Positions 5,418 through 7,064 of a stretch of DNA of 7,064 bases are shown here, piece by piece. The translations under genes and the position numbers were made by a program. The stretch is from assembly GCA_903890345.1 (NCBI GenBank), contig CAITAV010000007.1:1-7064 (forward strand), written 5' to 3'. How positions within the stretch are numbered: position 1 is the stretch's first letter; every line of letters begins with the position of its first letter. The notes below the pieces were generated by a model. It was given only the letters and a program-made list of their open reading frames with translations, ran no database searches and was not told where the DNA came from. Source of the DNA: an uncultured Actinomycetes bacterium (lineage in GTDB: Bacteria > Actinomycetota > Actinomycetes > Nanopelagicales > Nanopelagicaceae).

Positions 5418-7064
5418 ATCGCCAGCGTACTTCTCTGTGCGTTCCACTTTTCGTAAGCAGCGCGCAAGTCCCATATGCCTGTTGCTCGAATGGATATTCC
5501 ACGCGCTCCTGTGCGTCGTGTGACACCACGCAATAAGACAAGTTCAGATGTATAGATCGTTGAGAGATATTCAGTGGCTACATCACTAAAAAATGTTGCA
5601 TCGCTACAGCCGTGGCCATCATTGAGTGTAAGAAATATGACCCGCTTCCCAGAACGTACAGGCGGAGTTTGAATGGATACACGGACTCCAGCAACTAGAA
5701 CAGTGGACGCGGATCGCACTGCAAGTAAATCTGAAGATTTGATGGCGCCTATCGAATTAAGAAAGTGAGAATAAAACTCGAGCATATGGTGAGTAATGTC
5801 CATGCCGAGTCGTTTTACTTCGTGGGCAACTTTTTCGTTGCTGCCTAAATCTGGCAGACCACTCGCTTCTAGTGCAGGGGCCTCAAAACCTAAGGTCATC
5901 TGCGAACGCAGCGCGTTAGGCATTGTTGGACCTTTTATGAGATCAGAAAAATGAAGTAATAAATCTCGACGATTGATCACGCCAGTATCGCTAATTGCAT
6001 GCAATCGATCAAATGCACCCGTAAGGATTAAGGATTCGATGATGGGCTGGGATGCACCGGAGCGATAATAAAAATCGGCCAAATCTTTATATGGTCTAGC
6101 CGCAATAATATTTTCAATCTCTTCGGTGCTAATTCCATTAATAGTTGAAAGCGCAATACGAATACTTTGGGTGCCATCTTCTGCAATTTCTACTCGGTAG
6201 CTCTGATCCGAATTATTAACATCAAGGGGCGCAATTGAAATACCCATCTGTCGTACTTCATCCAAGATCAACCGCTTGGGATACATGCCGGGATCGTGAG
6301 TAAGAACGCCGGCTAGAAATGCTGCTGGGTAATGCGTCTTAAGCCATGCAGATTGATACGTTGGAAATGCAAAAGCTGCAGCATGCGCCTTGCAAAAACC
6401 AAAGGATGCAAATGCACGAAGAACTTCCCAGACTTCATTGATTACTTCCGGTGAATAACCGTGTTCAGTTGCAGCTGGATAAAACCAATCGCAGACCTTC
6501 TGTTGACCTTGGCGATCTCCGAGGGCTCGGCGCATTTCATCAGCGTGCGCCAATGAGCAGTGCGTCATAGTGGCGATGATGGAAATAACTTGTTCGTGAA
6601 AGACAACAACGCCTTCGGTATCGCGCAATATTGCGTACAGATCAGGATGAATAATCTTGCGCGCACTCCAGCCATGTCGCGATTTTAGAAAAGGCGAAAT
6701 CATGTCACTCTTTACTGGACCAGGACGAAAGAGTGAAATATCAATAATCAAATCTGTAAAAGTCTGTGGCTCTAATTTGCCGACGAGTTCGCGTTGTCCT
6801 GGGCTTTCTATCTGAAAGATGCCGATTGTTTTTGTGGATTGAATAAGTTCGTATGTATGCGGATCATCAAGTGCAATCGCATCAATATCTACCGCCTCGT
6901 TATGGACTCGAGAGATTTCGCTGAGCGCATAGGAGATGGATGACTGCATGCGCACCCCAAGAATGTCTAACTTAAGTAAGCCAACATCTTCGACATCATC
7001 TTTATCAAATTCCACCATTGGATAACCGCTGGCATTTCGTTGTAGAGGTACGCGATCGAGTAAT
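5414..7064 (-). CDS. dnaE2: Error-prone DNA polymerase III alpha subunit, DnaE2 type (5' end outside window)
   Basis: C-terminal 549 residues of a C-family polymerase; the PHP domain and the first two catalytic aspartates lie off the window. The frame continues upstream of Met 7018 (RVPLQRNASGYP) to the edge. Numbering from that Met, visible parts are DKDDVEDVGLLKLDILG with the third catalytic Asp (D18), the fingers region (IGIFQIESPGQRELV, LFRPGPVKSDMI), VVVFHEQVISI, SFGFCKAHAAAFAFPTYQSAWLK (about 205-227), a helix-hairpin-helix region (about 285-340) and an OB fold (about 438-518). The DKDDVE...LLKLDILGVRMQS pattern and the lack of a long DnaE1-type C-terminus favour DnaE2, though DnaE1 cannot be fully excluded from a fragment. 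QMTLGF (373-378), between HhH and OB fold, sits where DnaE proteins carry a clamp-binding motif. It overlaps dinB by 4 nt. Any LexA box would lie outside the window. Confidence 0.92.
   Translation of the reverse strand, partial: LLDRVPLQRNASGYPMVEFDKDDVEDVGLLKLDILGVRMQSSISYALSEISRVHNEAVDIDAIALDDPHTYELIQSTKTIGIFQIESPGQRELVGKLEPQTFTDLIIDISLFRPGPVKSDMISPFLKSRHGWSARKIIHPDLYAILRDTEGVVVFHEQVISIIATMTHCSLAHADEMRRALGDRQGQQKVCDWFYPAATEHGYSPEVINEVWEVLRAFASFGFCKAHAAAFAFPTYQSAWLKTHYPAAFLAGVLTHDPGMYPKRLILDEVRQMGISIAPLDVNNSDQSYRVEIAEDGTQSIRIALSTINGISTEEIENIIAARPYKDLADFYYRSGASQPIIESLILTGAFDRLHAISDTGVINRRDLLLHFSDLIKGPTMPNALRSQMTLGFEAPALEASGLPDLGSNEKVAHEVKRLGMDITHHMLEFYSHFLNSIGAIKSSDLLAVRSASTVLVAGVRVSIQTPPVRSGKRVIFLTLNDGHGCSDATFFSDVATEYLSTIYTSELVLLRGVTRRTGARGISIRATGIWDLRAAYEKWNAQRSTLAI

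Noticed and set aside
5418..5474. Longer DinB beginning at 5474
   Set aside because: The extra 19 residues are an out-of-frame reading of the dnaE2 3' end. The conserved start just before the HVDMD motif and the ATGA junction favour 5417.
7016..7018. Start of dnaE2 at the ATG at 7018
   Set aside because: The frame continues upstream to the window edge with family-like sequence (RVPLQRNASGYP), so this Met is internal and the gene is cut by the window.
1..7064. CRISPR arrays, tRNA/rRNA genes, insertion sequences or phage integration sites
   Set aside because: Apart from the operator boxes and hairpins listed, I saw no long direct or inverted repeats, no cloverleaf-like sequence and no transposase frame.

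Overview
The window looks like a chromosomal segment of an actinobacterium with unusually AT-leaning DNA. Every recognisable gene lies on the minus strand and is best read from high to low coordinates. The gene order (translesion polymerases, DUF3040 membrane protein, mraZ, rsmH, ftsL-like, ftsI), the DUF3040 family, the actinobacterial DnaE2-type sequence and the Cys-x-Cys motif after the FtsI KTG box all point to Actinobacteria. The moderate GC and tight packing suggest a streamlined aquatic lineage such as the acI/Nanopelagicales group. That last step is inference and no marker gene here proves it.

Layout, in transcription order. (1) 7063-5414 is the C-terminal part of an error-prone DnaE2-type polymerase III alpha subunit. 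Its stop overlaps the start of dinB (pol IV, 5417-4236) as ATGA, and a small two-helix DUF3040 membrane protein (4202-3846) follows 33 bp later. A clear rho-independent terminator at 3829-3803 closes this unit. (2) 3802-3658 is a compact control region for the division and cell-wall (dcw) cluster. It holds a run of G-rich boxes (consensus TGGGGA) spaced about 10 bp apart, interpreted as MraZ operators, with a plausible promoter embedded in them. (3) mraZ (3657-3226) encodes the repressor expected to bind those boxes. (4) The 152-bp mraZ-rsmH gap contains a GC-rich extended hairpin whose inner loop reads CCUUCCCC on the transcribed strand. It matches, as far as I recall, the actinobacterial mraW RNA motif. 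(5) rsmH (3073-2114), an ftsL-like gene (2113-1730) and ftsI (from 1746, running off the window at base 1) are translationally coupled, with abutting or overlapping ends.

How the parts fit together. The upstream unit looks like a damage-tolerance operon, with two polymerases that could act at stalled forks. The downstream unit is the 5' end of the dcw operon. It couples a transcriptional regulator (MraZ), the 16S rRNA C1402 N4-methyltransferase (RsmH) and two septal proteins (FtsL-like and the transpeptidase FtsI). The most interesting signals are non-coding: the long in-phase MraZ-box array, and the structured mraZ-rsmH leader. Its loop can pair with the rsmH ribosome-binding site and is also a perfect complement of the mraZ ribosome-binding site. 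I found no tRNA, rRNA, CRISPR array, insertion sequence or sign of recent transfer.
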